Below, piece after piece: positions 4,132 to 11,886 of a stretch of DNA of 24,074 bases. Source of the stretch: a virus. Location of the stretch: positions 1 to 24,074 of the IMG/VR virus record IMGVR_UViG_3300026285_000005. One strand, written 5' to 3'. How positions within the stretch are numbered: the stretch's first letter is position 1; every line of letters starts with the position of its first letter. Under the pieces are notes generated by a model. It saw nothing but the letters and a program-made list of their open reading frames with translations. It was not told the DNA's origin and searched no databases. The position numbers were made by a program, and so were the translations under genes.

Positions 4132-6002
4132 AAGTAAAAACAAAAATTCGTTGGGATTTAACCGCAGAACGTGATATTTGGCGAGCTATCTGCGCTCCTA
4201 ACAGATGGTTTAATGATTCGGGGAAAACTATAACCCATCCCCGCTCCCTCTGGTGGTTTATTCACCTAGCTTGGGGCGCAGAGTTTTATTTTCGTAAGCA
4301 TCCCCAACATCCTCGCTGGCTCTCCGAAACCATCCACGGTCCCTATCTAACTTGGCTTCAAGAGCATCTTCTTATATGGAAAGAAGATTGTCTCCTCGGT
4401 GGCACCGATAGATATTACCTGGCTATTGTGCTGCCCCGAGGATTCGGCAAAACAGTTACAGGCACTAAATCAGCTATGTTATGGCTTCATCTTGATGAAC
4501 CTGACATGTCTACGCTTGTAGCTAGCGCGACTGAGCCGCTCTCTAATGATATTTACATGGCTATCAAAGCCGTTATGTCAGGAGAAGATCGAGACTCTTG
4601 GTTCTGCTGGCTCTATGGAAACTGGAGAAAAGGAGCCAAAGAATGGACGAAAACTTATCTCCATCACGGATTTCGCCAATCTAACAACTTAAGCGAACCT
4701 TCCTTCGACATTAGTGCTGTCGGAATTGGTATGACAGGTTATCACCATCGAATTCATTGTTGGGATGATCCTATCACGATTAATAAACTCCGAGAAGGTC
4801 GAGAAGCATATGCGCGAGCAGTTCATTCTGCTGTCAATGCCTCTTATAACGCTCTCCAAACTAACGGTCTTATGATGTTTGTTCTTACCCGCTACTTCGA
4901 TGATGATGTTGCCGGTAAGCACTTTCGAGAAGAAGGTATCGCAACATGGTCTGGTATGGATTGTCCTCATATCGACATGTTCGATAAAGTTCCATTTGGG
5001 AAAGGAATATGGCATGTCTACTTCATGCAGACCGAAGATGAACTCACGGGAGAACCGACGCATCCTCTACTATGGGATAAAAAGAAAATTGCAGAAGCAA
5101 AACGACGTGATCCCGAAGACTTCGCCTGCCAGCAACAAAATAATCCTGGAACCGGAGAACGTGCTCCAATCCTCGAACACCAACTCCGCGATCTTTTCAT
5201 CGACTATAACGAGTTTACCTATGACACCATCATTGAATCTGCGTCTGTTCACATTGATACGGCATTTAAGTCCCATAATACAGTTCGTACTGGTGATGAC
5301 TCCGCGATTGTAGTTTGGCTTCATGATTCACGTCGAAATGGTCTTATTTATCTCGACACCGATTTAATGCGAGCTTCAAATGAATGGCGAGAAGAAGATT
5401 TTAATGATGAACTCATTAAAGTCTTTCTCAACCTTCGTCGCAGAGTAATATATGTTAAAGCCCTTACAGATGAAAAAGAGGGCATGGGTAAATTCGGAAG
5501 TTATAAAAATAGACTTTTAAGCATCATTCATGGTGCTGGTTGTACTCTTAGCCCTAATAACTTCAAGCAACTTAATAGAACAGTAAAAAAGACAGATCGT
5601 GTTCGTCAAACTTTAGGTTATTGGGCTGAGAATTATGTCCGAGTTCTTCTCCATAAAGACATCAGTGGTCAATGGATAATCCCTCCAGTCGTTCGTAAGT
5701 TCTTCAGTCAAATTCTACGAATTGACACGATTAAACATAATGATATAGCCGACGCTGCTTCAGATGTCTTTACTCCTGGTATTTGGGTTCGTCCAAGCCG
5801 TCAAGATTATCAATATGAAGGTGGAACTGATCCTTGGGCACCTGCTGATGAATTCTTTAAATCGCTTTCCCGTCCGGTATCCAATCAAGAGCTATACGCT
5901 ATGATTGACGAAAACCGAGAAATTCAAGAAACTATGGGTCCCACTCATGGCTGGTCTGTAGATGATTATGATATATACTTATCACCAAGAGAACCTATAT
6001 AG
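4128..6002 (+). CDS. terL: Terminase large subunit (packaging ATPase and nuclease)
   Basis: This gene encodes 624 residues, the motor that pumps DNA into the prohead and cuts it. The N-terminal ATPase half shows a Walker A variant PRGFGKT (103-109), a Walker B region HRIHCWDDP (207-215, acidic residues D213/D214) and a coupling motif region near VLTRYFDDD (252-260). The C-terminal half has an RNase H-like nuclease signature: D377 in SVHIDTAF, a following strand pair (IVVWLH and GLIYLD), and a late acidic cluster in HNDIADAASD (D539, D542, D546). The length is normal to slightly long for the family. The ATGA overlap with the zinc miniprotein upstream couples translation. The call is secure; the packaging mode (cos or headful) cannot be told. 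Confidence 0.95.
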   Translation: MKVKTKIRWDLTAERDIWRAICAPNRWFNDSGKTITHPRSLWWFIHLAWGAEFYFRKHPQHPRWLSETIHGPYLTWLQEHLLIWKEDCLLGGTDRYYLAIVLPRGFGKTVTGTKSAMLWLHLDEPDMSTLVASATEPLSNDIYMAIKAVMSGEDRDSWFCWLYGNWRKGAKEWTKTYLHHGFRQSNNLSEPSFDISAVGIGMTGYHHRIHCWDDPITINKLREGREAYARAVHSAVNASYNALQTNGLMMFVLTRYFDDDVAGKHFREEGIATWSGMDCPHIDMFDKVPFGKGIWHVYFMQTEDELTGEPTHPLLWDKKKIAEAKRRDPEDFACQQQNNPGTGERAPILEHQLRDLFIDYNEFTYDTIIESASVHIDTAFKSHNTVRTGDDSAIVVWLHDSRRNGLIYLDTDLMRASNEWREEDFNDELIKVFLNLRRRVIYVKALTDEKEGMGKFGSYKNRLLSIIHGAGCTLSPNNFKQLNRTVKKTDRVRQTLGYWAENYVRVLLHKDISGQWIIPPVVRKFFSQILRIDTIKHNDIADAASDVFTPGIWVRPSRQDYQYEGGTDPWAPADEFFKSLSRPVSNQELYAMIDENREIQETMGPTHGWSVDDYDIYLSPREPI

Positions 6003-6012
6003 AAAGGAAGCT

Positions 6013-6615
6013 ATGAAGCTTCTAGTCTTTGACCTCGAAACTCGTAAACTTAATACAGACCTTAGACCTGATAATCCCGAAGAAGGATGGGACGCTCTAA
6101 AACGTGGTGAAGGTGGTATTTCCTGCTTAATGATTTGGGATGACACTGAGAAATGGATGTCGATATATGATGACAAAACTATCCTCGCCGGAGCAATGCA
6201 CCTGGAATCTGCCGATTTACTTATCGGATTCCATACCATCGGGTTCGATATTCCTGTTATCGAAGGTGTCCTCGGGCGGAAACTGCAGATTAAACAACAT
6301 TATGATATATACGCTGAAATCTCCAAAGCGAACGCGCACATGGGCGTTATCGGTCGTAAAGGCGAGTTTACCTTGGATGCTGTGGCTCGTCGTGCTTTTG
6401 GCCGTGGTAAAAATGGTCATGGCGCTAATATCACAGTTCTCTTGAAAGAACAACGTTATGGTGAACTTTTTAATTATTGTGCGAATGATGTTAGACTCAC
6501 TCGTGATCTCTTTGAATATATTCGTGAGAACAATGGTATTCCCTCCACGAATAATCGTTTTTTAACGCTCGCTGTACCTGACTGGTTAAAACAGCCTGTA
6601 GAGGATAAATGTTAA
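6013..6615 (+). CDS. DEDDy-type 3'-5' exonuclease-like protein
   Basis: This gene encodes 200 residues from ATG 6013, directly behind AAAGGAAG; the frame is open upstream into terL, but that part lacks a site. All DEDDy motifs are visible. Exo I is VFDLET with D7 and E9. Exo II is GFHTIGFDIP with D79. Exo III is YCANDVRLT with Y155 and D159. A further acidic DIY at 98-100 and the basic GRKGEFTLDAVARRAFG lie between them. These residues coordinate two metal ions in DnaQ/PolB-type exonucleases that trim 3' DNA or RNA ends. The protein is a stand-alone nuclease with no polymerase domain, set between the large terminase and the portal. It overlaps the portal gene by 7 bp. It may trim DNA ends at packaging or degrade nucleic acids. 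The fold call is strong, the substrate unknown. Confidence 0.85.
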   Translation: MKLLVFDLETRKLNTDLRPDNPEEGWDALKRGEGGISCLMIWDDTEKWMSIYDDKTILAGAMHLESADLLIGFHTIGFDIPVIEGVLGRKLQIKQHYDIYAEISKANAHMGVIGRKGEFTLDAVARRAFGRGKNGHGANITVLLKEQRYGELFNYCANDVRLTRDLFEYIRENNGIPSTNNRFLTLAVPDWLKQPVEDKC

Positions 6616-8549
6616 CAACTTCGTCTCAAACATCTTCAAGTATAATTATACAAAAAGCCGAAGGTACAGTAGCGTATCGTGATCAGATCGTAGACGTTGT
6701 GACCTCCAGGAAAAAGCTCTCCGAATCTTATTTCACCGGAATTCGCAATCAATGGCCTCGTCTCTATGATTTATGGCGTGGTACCTGGACAGGTCGATTT
6801 CATCCCCACAAAAATAACGTTCATATCCCTCTTATTTTCTCAGCTATTTGGGCCGACGCCGCACGAAAAGCCGCCACTTCCCTTAATATGTGGCCTATCG
6901 TTACTTTTCTCGGTTACGGCCCTGATGATATTGCAATAGCTCGTAAACGTGAAGCTCTCATCTCTGCTCAAATGAAAGATGATGATGCTTTTCTTAAACA
7001 AACGGACTTTATTGTCTCTGCTGATTTATATGGTAAAAGTATCATGCAAATCGGTTGGAAACGAAAATCAGAAGTTCGTATCATAGAATTCATTGATAGA
7101 CTCCCAATCTCAGGTAGAGTCGTCAAATCCATCAAAAAAGGTAAGATCACCTCTTTCGATGGTCCAATAACAGAACAAATTGATCTCCTAGACTGTTTCC
7201 CTCAGCCTGGAGTCAAACGTTTACGAGACATGAAATGGTTTATACGTCGATATTTCCTTGATCTGGATGATGTTAGGTATCTCGCCAGCGAGGAAACCTT
7301 CGATAAAAACGAAGTTCGACGTTTAGAATTTGAAGGTGGTGTTGGTTATCAGGGAGCAGATCAAGCTTCTATGATTCGTAGATTCGCTGTACGTTCAGGC
7401 ATGGACGACGAATCTGTTCGGATGATGGATAAGTATACACGTCCGATTGAAATATGGGAGATGTGGGGTGATATTCCCTCCGAATTATCCCCTGATGGAG
7501 TCTTACGTCGCGTAATAACAGTCGCCAATGGTCGTTATCTATTTCGGAACAGACCGATTCCGTTTTGGCATGGTCTATTACCCTTTGTCGATTTCTCACC
7601 AACACCTGACCCTCATTATTACTATGCTCCAGGGAAAGCAGAGATTGTTGAAAAATTACAGCTTGTAGGTAATCGCTACCTTAACCAATCTCTTGACGCC
7701 GCCGATCTTATAATTGATCCGATGTGGTTCTATGACCGTGGAGCAAATCTTAACACTCGTAATCTATACTCTAAACCTGGGAGATGGATTGCGGGGGATG
7801 GTAATCCATCTACCTTTGTTTCTCCGATGCAGTCTGAATTAAATGGCTTAACAATCGCAGACACGAAGATTAATCAAATTCGTGAGTTTACTCAGATGGG
7901 AACAGGTATAGTTGACGACGCCGTTCAAGGTCTACAAGGCGATCGTCAAACTGCTCGTGAGTTTATTGGTCGTCGAGAAGCAGCCGGAACTCGTCTACTC
8001 TTAGAATCTCGTATCTATGAAGAAATGACTCTCGAACCTGAAGCTAATATGTTTGTAGCTCTTAATAAACAATTCCTTGATACACCCGTTGAAGTCTTAA
8101 TTCTCGGTGACGCAGCAATGTTCGATCCTGTTACTCTTGAACCTATAGTTGGAACTCGTGAATATCTTGATGATTATGACCTAGTTCCTAATTACGCTGC
8201 TCGTGCAGTTGGAGCAACCTCTGCTTTATCAAAAGGAATGAAACAAGAAAGGCTTCTTCAACTTCTCCAAGCCTTAAATTCCCCAATAGGTCAAATGGCG
8301 ATGGGTCAAATTAACGCAGTTAATTTCTTCCGTGGTATTTTTCGCGAATTCGAGATTCCTAATATTAATGAAATCTTCGCAGGACAACCTCAATTAGCGA
8401 ATATGGCGGATCAAGCTTCAGGTGGACAAGGATTAAATGCTGTCCCTTCCTCGGGGCAGATAGTAAAGGGAACAGGACCATTACCATTACCATCTATGCC
8501 AGGTGAACAGAAACCTATAACACTACAAAATACACTGCCGGGCACGTAG
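6609..8549 (+). CDS. Portal protein
   Basis: This gene encodes 646 residues, forming the dodecameric ring at one capsid vertex through which DNA passes. The ATG at 6609 follows GAGGAT and overlaps the exonuclease stop. The size, the position after terL and before scaffold and capsid, and the composition fit podovirus-type portals. The N-terminal part (about 35-140) has helical segments with many aromatic and basic residues (NQWPRLYDLWRGTWTG, then HIPLIFSAIWADAARKAA). A central long helix region (KAEIVEKLQLVGNRYLNQSLD) and a later helix (TQMGTGIVDDAVQG, then ETAREFIGRREAAG-like) resemble the crown and stem. The C-terminus is glycine/proline/glutamine-rich and probably disordered. No short exact motif defines the family, so the call combines length, order and general resemblance. 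Confidence 0.85.
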   Translation: MLTTSSQTSSSIIIQKAEGTVAYRDQIVDVVTSRKKLSESYFTGIRNQWPRLYDLWRGTWTGRFHPHKNNVHIPLIFSAIWADAARKAATSLNMWPIVTFLGYGPDDIAIARKREALISAQMKDDDAFLKQTDFIVSADLYGKSIMQIGWKRKSEVRIIEFIDRLPISGRVVKSIKKGKITSFDGPITEQIDLLDCFPQPGVKRLRDMKWFIRRYFLDLDDVRYLASEETFDKNEVRRLEFEGGVGYQGADQASMIRRFAVRSGMDDESVRMMDKYTRPIEIWEMWGDIPSELSPDGVLRRVITVANGRYLFRNRPIPFWHGLLPFVDFSPTPDPHYYYAPGKAEIVEKLQLVGNRYLNQSLDAADLIIDPMWFYDRGANLNTRNLYSKPGRWIAGDGNPSTFVSPMQSELNGLTIADTKINQIREFTQMGTGIVDDAVQGLQGDRQTAREFIGRREAAGTRLLLESRIYEEMTLEPEANMFVALNKQFLDTPVEVLILGDAAMFDPVTLEPIVGTREYLDDYDLVPNYAARAVGATSALSKGMKQERLLQLLQALNSPIGQMAMGQINAVNFFRGIFREFEIPNINEIFAGQPQLANMADQASGGQGLNAVPSSGQIVKGTGPLPLPSMPGEQKPITLQNTLPGT

Positions 8550-8559
8550 AAAGGCAAAT

Positions 8560-8949
8560 ATGTCGAAGTTTCAAGATGTATTTGATATTAAAAAATTAGA
8601 TGATCAGCAAATAGGACATCTTCAATATGTTCTTCATTCTCCAAGCTATGCAGATGTCTTCGAACCATATCTTAAGAGAATGCGTGAAAGTCTAGCAACT
8701 AGATTACTTAATCCATCATCCACTAGAAAACGAGAATATTCTGATGATTTTATTCGGGGTAGTATTGTAATGATAGATGGCCTCTTAACTTTATTCGCTA
8801 GACTTATACAAGAAACAGAATTTGAGAGATTAGCCCGAATTAATGAAGGTCTAACTGATCAAGATCGCTATGATATATTAAGACGTGAAGGTCAAATTAA
8901 ACCCATGACTGGAATAATTGAAGAAGAAAATATTGAAGAGGATTACTAA
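8560..8949 (+). CDS. Unknown 129-residue helical protein after the portal
   Basis: The start at ATG 8560 follows GAAAGG. The product is mostly helical (KLDDQQIGHLQYVLH, then FEPYLKRMRESLATRLL, then DDFIRGSIVMIDGLLTLFARL) and ends in a very acidic tail (EEENIEEDY). It lies between the portal and the capsid genes and overlaps the next gene by one base (TAATG). Position suggests a virion assembly role, for example a portal-associated or head-completion factor. No domain is recognised, so this is inference from context only. Confidence 0.75.
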   Translation: MSKFQDVFDIKKLDDQQIGHLQYVLHSPSYADVFEPYLKRMRESLATRLLNPSSTRKREYSDDFIRGSIVMIDGLLTLFARLIQETEFERLARINEGLTDQDRYDILRREGQIKPMTGIIEEENIEEDY

Positions 8950-9125
8950 TGGCTCGTAAAAGTCCCAAAATACGTGGTGTAAATAAAGTCGAGAAAGTCA
9001 TGCACGAGTTTAAGCATGGCGAGCTTCACTCTGGTTCTAAAGCAGGACCACAAGTTAGAAATCGTAAACAAGCAATCGCCATCGCTATGTCAGAACAACG
9101 AAAAGCGAATAAAGGCGGATATTAA
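8949..9125 (+). CDS. Small basic DUF6496-like protein
   Basis: This gene encodes 58 residues from ATG 8949 (sharing an A with the previous TAA) to TAA 9123-9125. It begins MARKSPKIRG and contains KVMHEFKHGELHSGS, then VRNRKQAIAIAMSEQRKA. This is the pattern of the DUF6496 family of short basic proteins: K-V-M-x-E-F-x-x-G-x-L-x-S-G-S followed by N-R-K-Q-A-I-A-I-A. Similar proteins occur in phage and bacterial genomes, and the biochemical role is unknown. The high Lys/Arg content suggests nucleic-acid contact. The tRNA gene begins on the very next base. The family match is by memory of the motif. Confidence 0.8.
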   Translation: MARKSPKIRGVNKVEKVMHEFKHGELHSGSKAGPQVRNRKQAIAIAMSEQRKANKGGY

Positions 9126-9201
9126 TGCGGGAAGGTGAACTGATGGACACGTTGGGTTCATATCCCAAACACGGTGGGTTCGATTCCCACTCCCGCATCC
9201 A
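9126..9201 (+). tRNA. tRNA with CAU anticodon (Met-type, initiator-like stem)
   Basis: This is a 76-nt cloverleaf with encoded CCA. The acceptor stem has 7 perfect pairs (9126-9132 with 9191-9197), the discriminator is T, and CCA is at 9199-9201. The D arm has 3 pairs, GTG with CAC. The anticodon stem TTGGG/CCCAA encloses the loop TTCATAT, anticodon CAT. The variable loop has 5 nt. The T arm is GTGGG/CCCAC with the loop TTCGATT. The anticodon stem has three consecutive G-C pairs at 29-31/39-41, a mark of initiator tRNAs, and pair 1-72 is U-A, weaker than in elongators. Pair 11-24 is U-A, as in elongators. The base at 38 is U, not the usual A. Initiator, elongator Met or Ile2 (lysidine) charging cannot be decided. 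Confidence 0.9.
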
Positions 9202-9233
9202 CTCTTTGACTGGACAACCCACAAGGAAATAAA

Positions 9234-10331
9234 ATGGACCCTGTAACACAGACACACGCAGAAGCAGACCTATTAGCACGTTTCGCTAAAGAAATTGTTG
9301 ATCCTGAAGTTATGGAACCGATGGATAAAATTAATTGGTCTGAAGCATCTCCCCCTCCACCGCGACAACCCGGCAGCGAGGGAACAACAGAACAAAAGCC
9401 AGTGGAAGCTACAGTTAAAACGGACAACCCGCCTGTAACTGAGAAATCTGCTGAACCCGTGATAAAAACCGATATTGATTGGGAGTCTTTACGTGATCCT
9501 AAATCTGGCTTGATTCTAAATAAATATACGAGTCCTGCTGAATCAATAAAAGGCGTCGGTCACGCGGTAGAAATGGCAAAGCAAGCATTCAGAGAACGAG
9601 ACGAAGCACAACAAGAATTAGCACGACTCCGTTCTCAACCAGCTTTACCAACTCCTCAACCCACACAAGAAATCCGACAACCGGAAAAAACAATAAGTGT
9701 GGAGGAATTAGATACGGTTCTTAATAAGATTGTACAAGAGGGCGGAACTCTAGATGAACAGAATATTTCTGATCTTCGAGAAGCTCTCAATAAGCAATCA
9801 CGAGAAATCGCTAAAAACACCGTTGAAGAGTATCTTAAACAGCGCGATGCTAAAGCTGTAAAAGAAAATGATGATTGGATTAAAGTTGAAAATTATATGC
9901 GTCAACATCATCCTGAATCTGTGAAATTCACTGATGAAATTAGTTTGTTCATTCAATCTGACCCAACATTTGGGCCAGCAGTTCGAGCAATGTTATCAGA
10001 AGGAAATAAACAGGGTGCCACTGAATTAGCTTGGCGAGGATATCAACAAGCTAAAGACAGTCAAACTTTAGCAACTAAGAACGCAGAAGATGAAAAGAAA
10101 GAAATTCAATTATCTGCTGCCGATCAAGTGCGTAAAGAAGCTGTAGATAATGCACGTAAAGATGCTGGTGTGTTAGCGACAGCAGCTAGTGGTGTTCATG
10201 AAACACCTGCTACTGGAACTTCACAAGAAGAAATTGAAGCAGCTGCACGTGAAATGCAATCTACAGGACTAGGGACAAGATGGAGGGCGTTAACTATTGG
10301 TAAGGACTTAAAAGGTCCTTGGTTTGATTAA
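9234..10331 (+). CDS. Capsid scaffolding protein
   Basis: This gene encodes 365 residues, expected to bind the inside of the assembling shell and leave or be degraded before maturation. The ATG at 9234 follows AAGGAA. It has the usual features. The N-terminus is acidic and proline/glutamate-rich and probably disordered (about 1-75, with SPPPPRQPGSEGTTEQKP). Long charged helices and coiled coil follow (about 105-135, MAKQAFRERDEAQQELARLR; about 150-205). The C-terminal region is helical and polar, ending in a short basic/aromatic tail (TRWRALTIGKDLKGPWFD) that could dock on the capsid protein. It lies immediately upstream of the major capsid gene. No sequence family motif is available, so the call is from order and composition. 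Confidence 0.8.
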   Translation: MDPVTQTHAEADLLARFAKEIVDPEVMEPMDKINWSEASPPPPRQPGSEGTTEQKPVEATVKTDNPPVTEKSAEPVIKTDIDWESLRDPKSGLILNKYTSPAESIKGVGHAVEMAKQAFRERDEAQQELARLRSQPALPTPQPTQEIRQPEKTISVEELDTVLNKIVQEGGTLDEQNISDLREALNKQSREIAKNTVEEYLKQRDAKAVKENDDWIKVENYMRQHHPESVKFTDEISLFIQSDPTFGPAVRAMLSEGNKQGATELAWRGYQQAKDSQTLATKNAEDEKKEIQLSAADQVRKEAVDNARKDAGVLATAASGVHETPATGTSQEEIEAAAREMQSTGLGTRWRALTIGKDLKGPWFD

Positions 10332-10344
10332 GAGGTAAATCAAT

Positions 10345-11382
10345 ATGGCAGGTTCTGTTGCCGGTGATTTTGGCTCTTATAAATTTGGTTTTAACCCCGG
10401 TGTCGGTGTTAACAAAGAAGATTTATTAGACCAAATCACCAATGTTGATCCTTGGGACACTCCTTGGGTATCTCAGGCTCCAAAGGTGACGTGTCAACAC
10501 GTTTATCATCAATGGCCTATTGATACACTAGGTACTGTTACAACGGATGGCGCGGCTGAAGGTGCGGATTATACGTATGATTCGACAACTACACCAAGCC
10601 GTGTGTTTAATGTTACACAAATTCTGCGTCAGGATATTGGTGTGTCCGAAACGCAACGCGCGATTAACTCGGCAGGGTTCCGCGATGCTTATGCTTATGA
10701 AATTCAAAAAGCAACGAAGCGTCTTGCGATTAAGTTAGAGAAGGTGGTTTTTGCTAATCTAACTACCGCAACTGGTACTTCTGCTTCTGGTACAGCTAAT
10801 GCGCGTGTTATGAAGAATTTTAATACGTTTCTTGCTACTAATACCGCATACGCGGGTGTAAACGCTGGTTTAAGTGCCGGTGATGCTACTCACGACGGTC
10901 AATTAGCAGCGGGCGATTTCAATGATATGCTGGAGAAGATTTATAAAGCTGGCGGAAACCCCGAACAGGTTTATGTTTCTCCTAAAGTGAAACGTCAAAT
11001 TAGTGCGTTCACAGTTCCTGGTGCTGCGGCTGGTACTCCTCATGCTCGCAACATTGCTGCTGTGGATAAGAAACTGGTTTCCGCAATTGATTTCTATGAT
11101 TCGGATTTCGGTTTAATTCAAGTTGTGCTCGATCGTTGGGTTCCTGAATCGACAAGTCTGGTTAGTGCTACTGCGTCTGCAACTGGAACTGGTGGAAACG
11201 CCTTCTTCCTACAACGCAATATGAACCGTCTTGCTTGGTTACGTCCTATGGTTCATCAGCTTGTTGGTAAGCGTGGTGATTCCGTTGCAGGTATAATCGT
11301 GGGTGAAGTTACCCTCGAAGTTCTAAATGAACTTGCAAACGGTCGTATAATCAATATCAACGCAAAAAGCTCTGTGACATAA
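10345..11382 (+). CDS. Major capsid protein, DUF5309-like (HK97-type fold)
   Basis: This gene encodes 345 residues, the main shell protein. The ATG at 10345 follows AGAGG. Conserved stretches of the DUF5309 capsid family are evident. The N-terminus has NKEDLLDQITNVDPWDTPWV and then HQWPIDTL. Next come QILRQDIGVSETQRAI and the long spine-helix region (YAYEIQKATKRLAIKLEKVV). The region GNPEQVYVSPKVKRQIS follows, then FYDSDFGLIQVVLDRWVP, then LAWLRPMVHQ, and the end has EVTLEVLNELANGRIININ. Its codons are somewhat richer in G+C than neighbouring genes, as is usual for a highly expressed protein. A stable hairpin follows the stop codon. The family call is from remembered motif pattern and gene order. 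Confidence 0.92.
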   Translation: MAGSVAGDFGSYKFGFNPGVGVNKEDLLDQITNVDPWDTPWVSQAPKVTCQHVYHQWPIDTLGTVTTDGAAEGADYTYDSTTTPSRVFNVTQILRQDIGVSETQRAINSAGFRDAYAYEIQKATKRLAIKLEKVVFANLTTATGTSASGTANARVMKNFNTFLATNTAYAGVNAGLSAGDATHDGQLAAGDFNDMLEKIYKAGGNPEQVYVSPKVKRQISAFTVPGAAAGTPHARNIAAVDKKLVSAIDFYDSDFGLIQVVLDRWVPESTSLVSATASATGTGGNAFFLQRNMNRLAWLRPMVHQLVGKRGDSVAGIIVGEVTLEVLNELANGRIININAKSSVT

Positions 11383-11390
11383 TCATAGAG

Positions 11391-11433
11391 TAATTGGATG
11401 GGGGCCACTCTATGTGGCCTCCTATCCTAATTA
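11391..11433 (+). terminator. Long hairpin downstream of the major capsid gene
   Basis: The left arm (11391-11408) and right arm (11414-11433) pair over 18 positions around the loop TCTAT, with one G-U wobble and two single-T bulges on the 3' side. The core is GGCCAC/GTGGCC. It begins 8 bases after the capsid stop codon. There is no T-run after it, so a strong intrinsic terminator is not certain. It may instead be an attenuator or a 3' stabiliser that lowers expression of the genes beyond the capsid gene and protects capsid mRNA. As minus-strand RNA the wobble becomes an A-C mismatch, which favours the plus strand. Confidence 0.6.
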
Positions 11434-11443
11434 TAGGTAAGTT

Positions 11444-11665
11444 ATGAAACAATTAGGTTACACCGAAAAAGAACAACCCGCTGAAGGTCGTCCTGAACCA
11501 TTCATTGGTGGGATTGCTGTAAGTGGGAATCCAGCCGAGTTTATAGATGATAAAGCACTCACAGCTGGTGAGCATCCTGATAACTCTGATGGTGATTGGG
11601 ATGGTGATAACCCATCAATGCCAACAGCCGTACCATTTGCTAATGGTGTGGATGTGAGGAAATAA
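11444..11665 (+). CDS. Small acidic, probably disordered protein
   Basis: This gene encodes 73 residues. The ATG at 11444 follows AGGTAAGTT. The product is rich in Asp, Glu, Gly and Pro (TAGEHPDNSDGDWDGDNPSM), with a short ordered-looking stretch (PFIGGIAVSGNPAEF). There is no transmembrane segment or enzyme motif. It is the first gene after the capsid hairpin and is followed by a similar acidic proline-rich protein, so the two may be virion accessory or decoration proteins. That role is inference from position alone. Confidence 0.65.
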   Translation: MKQLGYTEKEQPAEGRPEPFIGGIAVSGNPAEFIDDKALTAGEHPDNSDGDWDGDNPSMPTAVPFANGVDVRK

Positions 11666-11667
11666 TT

Positions 11668-11886
11668 ATGGATATGTATCATGCAAAACCTGGGGATGTT
11701 CTCGCCGATTGGGAAACACCTGTAGGACCATATGTTTGTGCGGAATCTGCACCTGCTATGCCTACAGATGGAGATAATCCTTCTTATCCATCAACGGGTA
11801 CATTATCAGACCCAGGTGATCAACGAAATAAATCTGGTGGAAGTAATACGAATCCCGTTCCTGGAAAAGTTGGAGCACTAGACTAA
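11668..11886 (+). CDS. Small proline/glycine-rich protein after the capsid
   Basis: This gene encodes 72 residues. The ATG at 11668 follows GAGGAA, with ATG again two codons on. The product is low in hydrophobic residues and rich in Pro, Gly, Asp, Ser and Asn (MPTDGDNPSYPSTGTLSDPG), and is probably flexible. It resembles its upstream neighbour (both carry D-G-D-NPS), which suggests an old tandem duplication. Its stop codon TAA overlaps the next ATG (TAATG). The function is unknown. A decoration or head-fibre role is possible but unsupported by motif. Confidence 0.6.
   Translation: MDMYHAKPGDVLADWETPVGPYVCAESAPAMPTDGDNPSYPSTGTLSDPGDQRNKSGGSNTNPVPGKVGALD

Noticed and set aside
5725-5760. TTGACA followed by a TATAGC-like box inside terL
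   Set aside because: It lies in conserved coding sequence of the nuclease domain with a poor -10 and leads nowhere in particular, so it is probably chance.
5834-5850. CTGATGA resembling a hammerhead ribozyme core near the terminase
   Set aside because: No matching GAAA core segment or flanking stems could be built on either strand, and it is an ordinary coding stretch.
9085-9427. Minus-strand frames with WESNPP- and VGIEPT-like stretches
   Set aside because: They are antisense to the tRNA and the scaffold start. Such peptides are the usual false translations of the T-arm and anticodon arm of tRNA genes.
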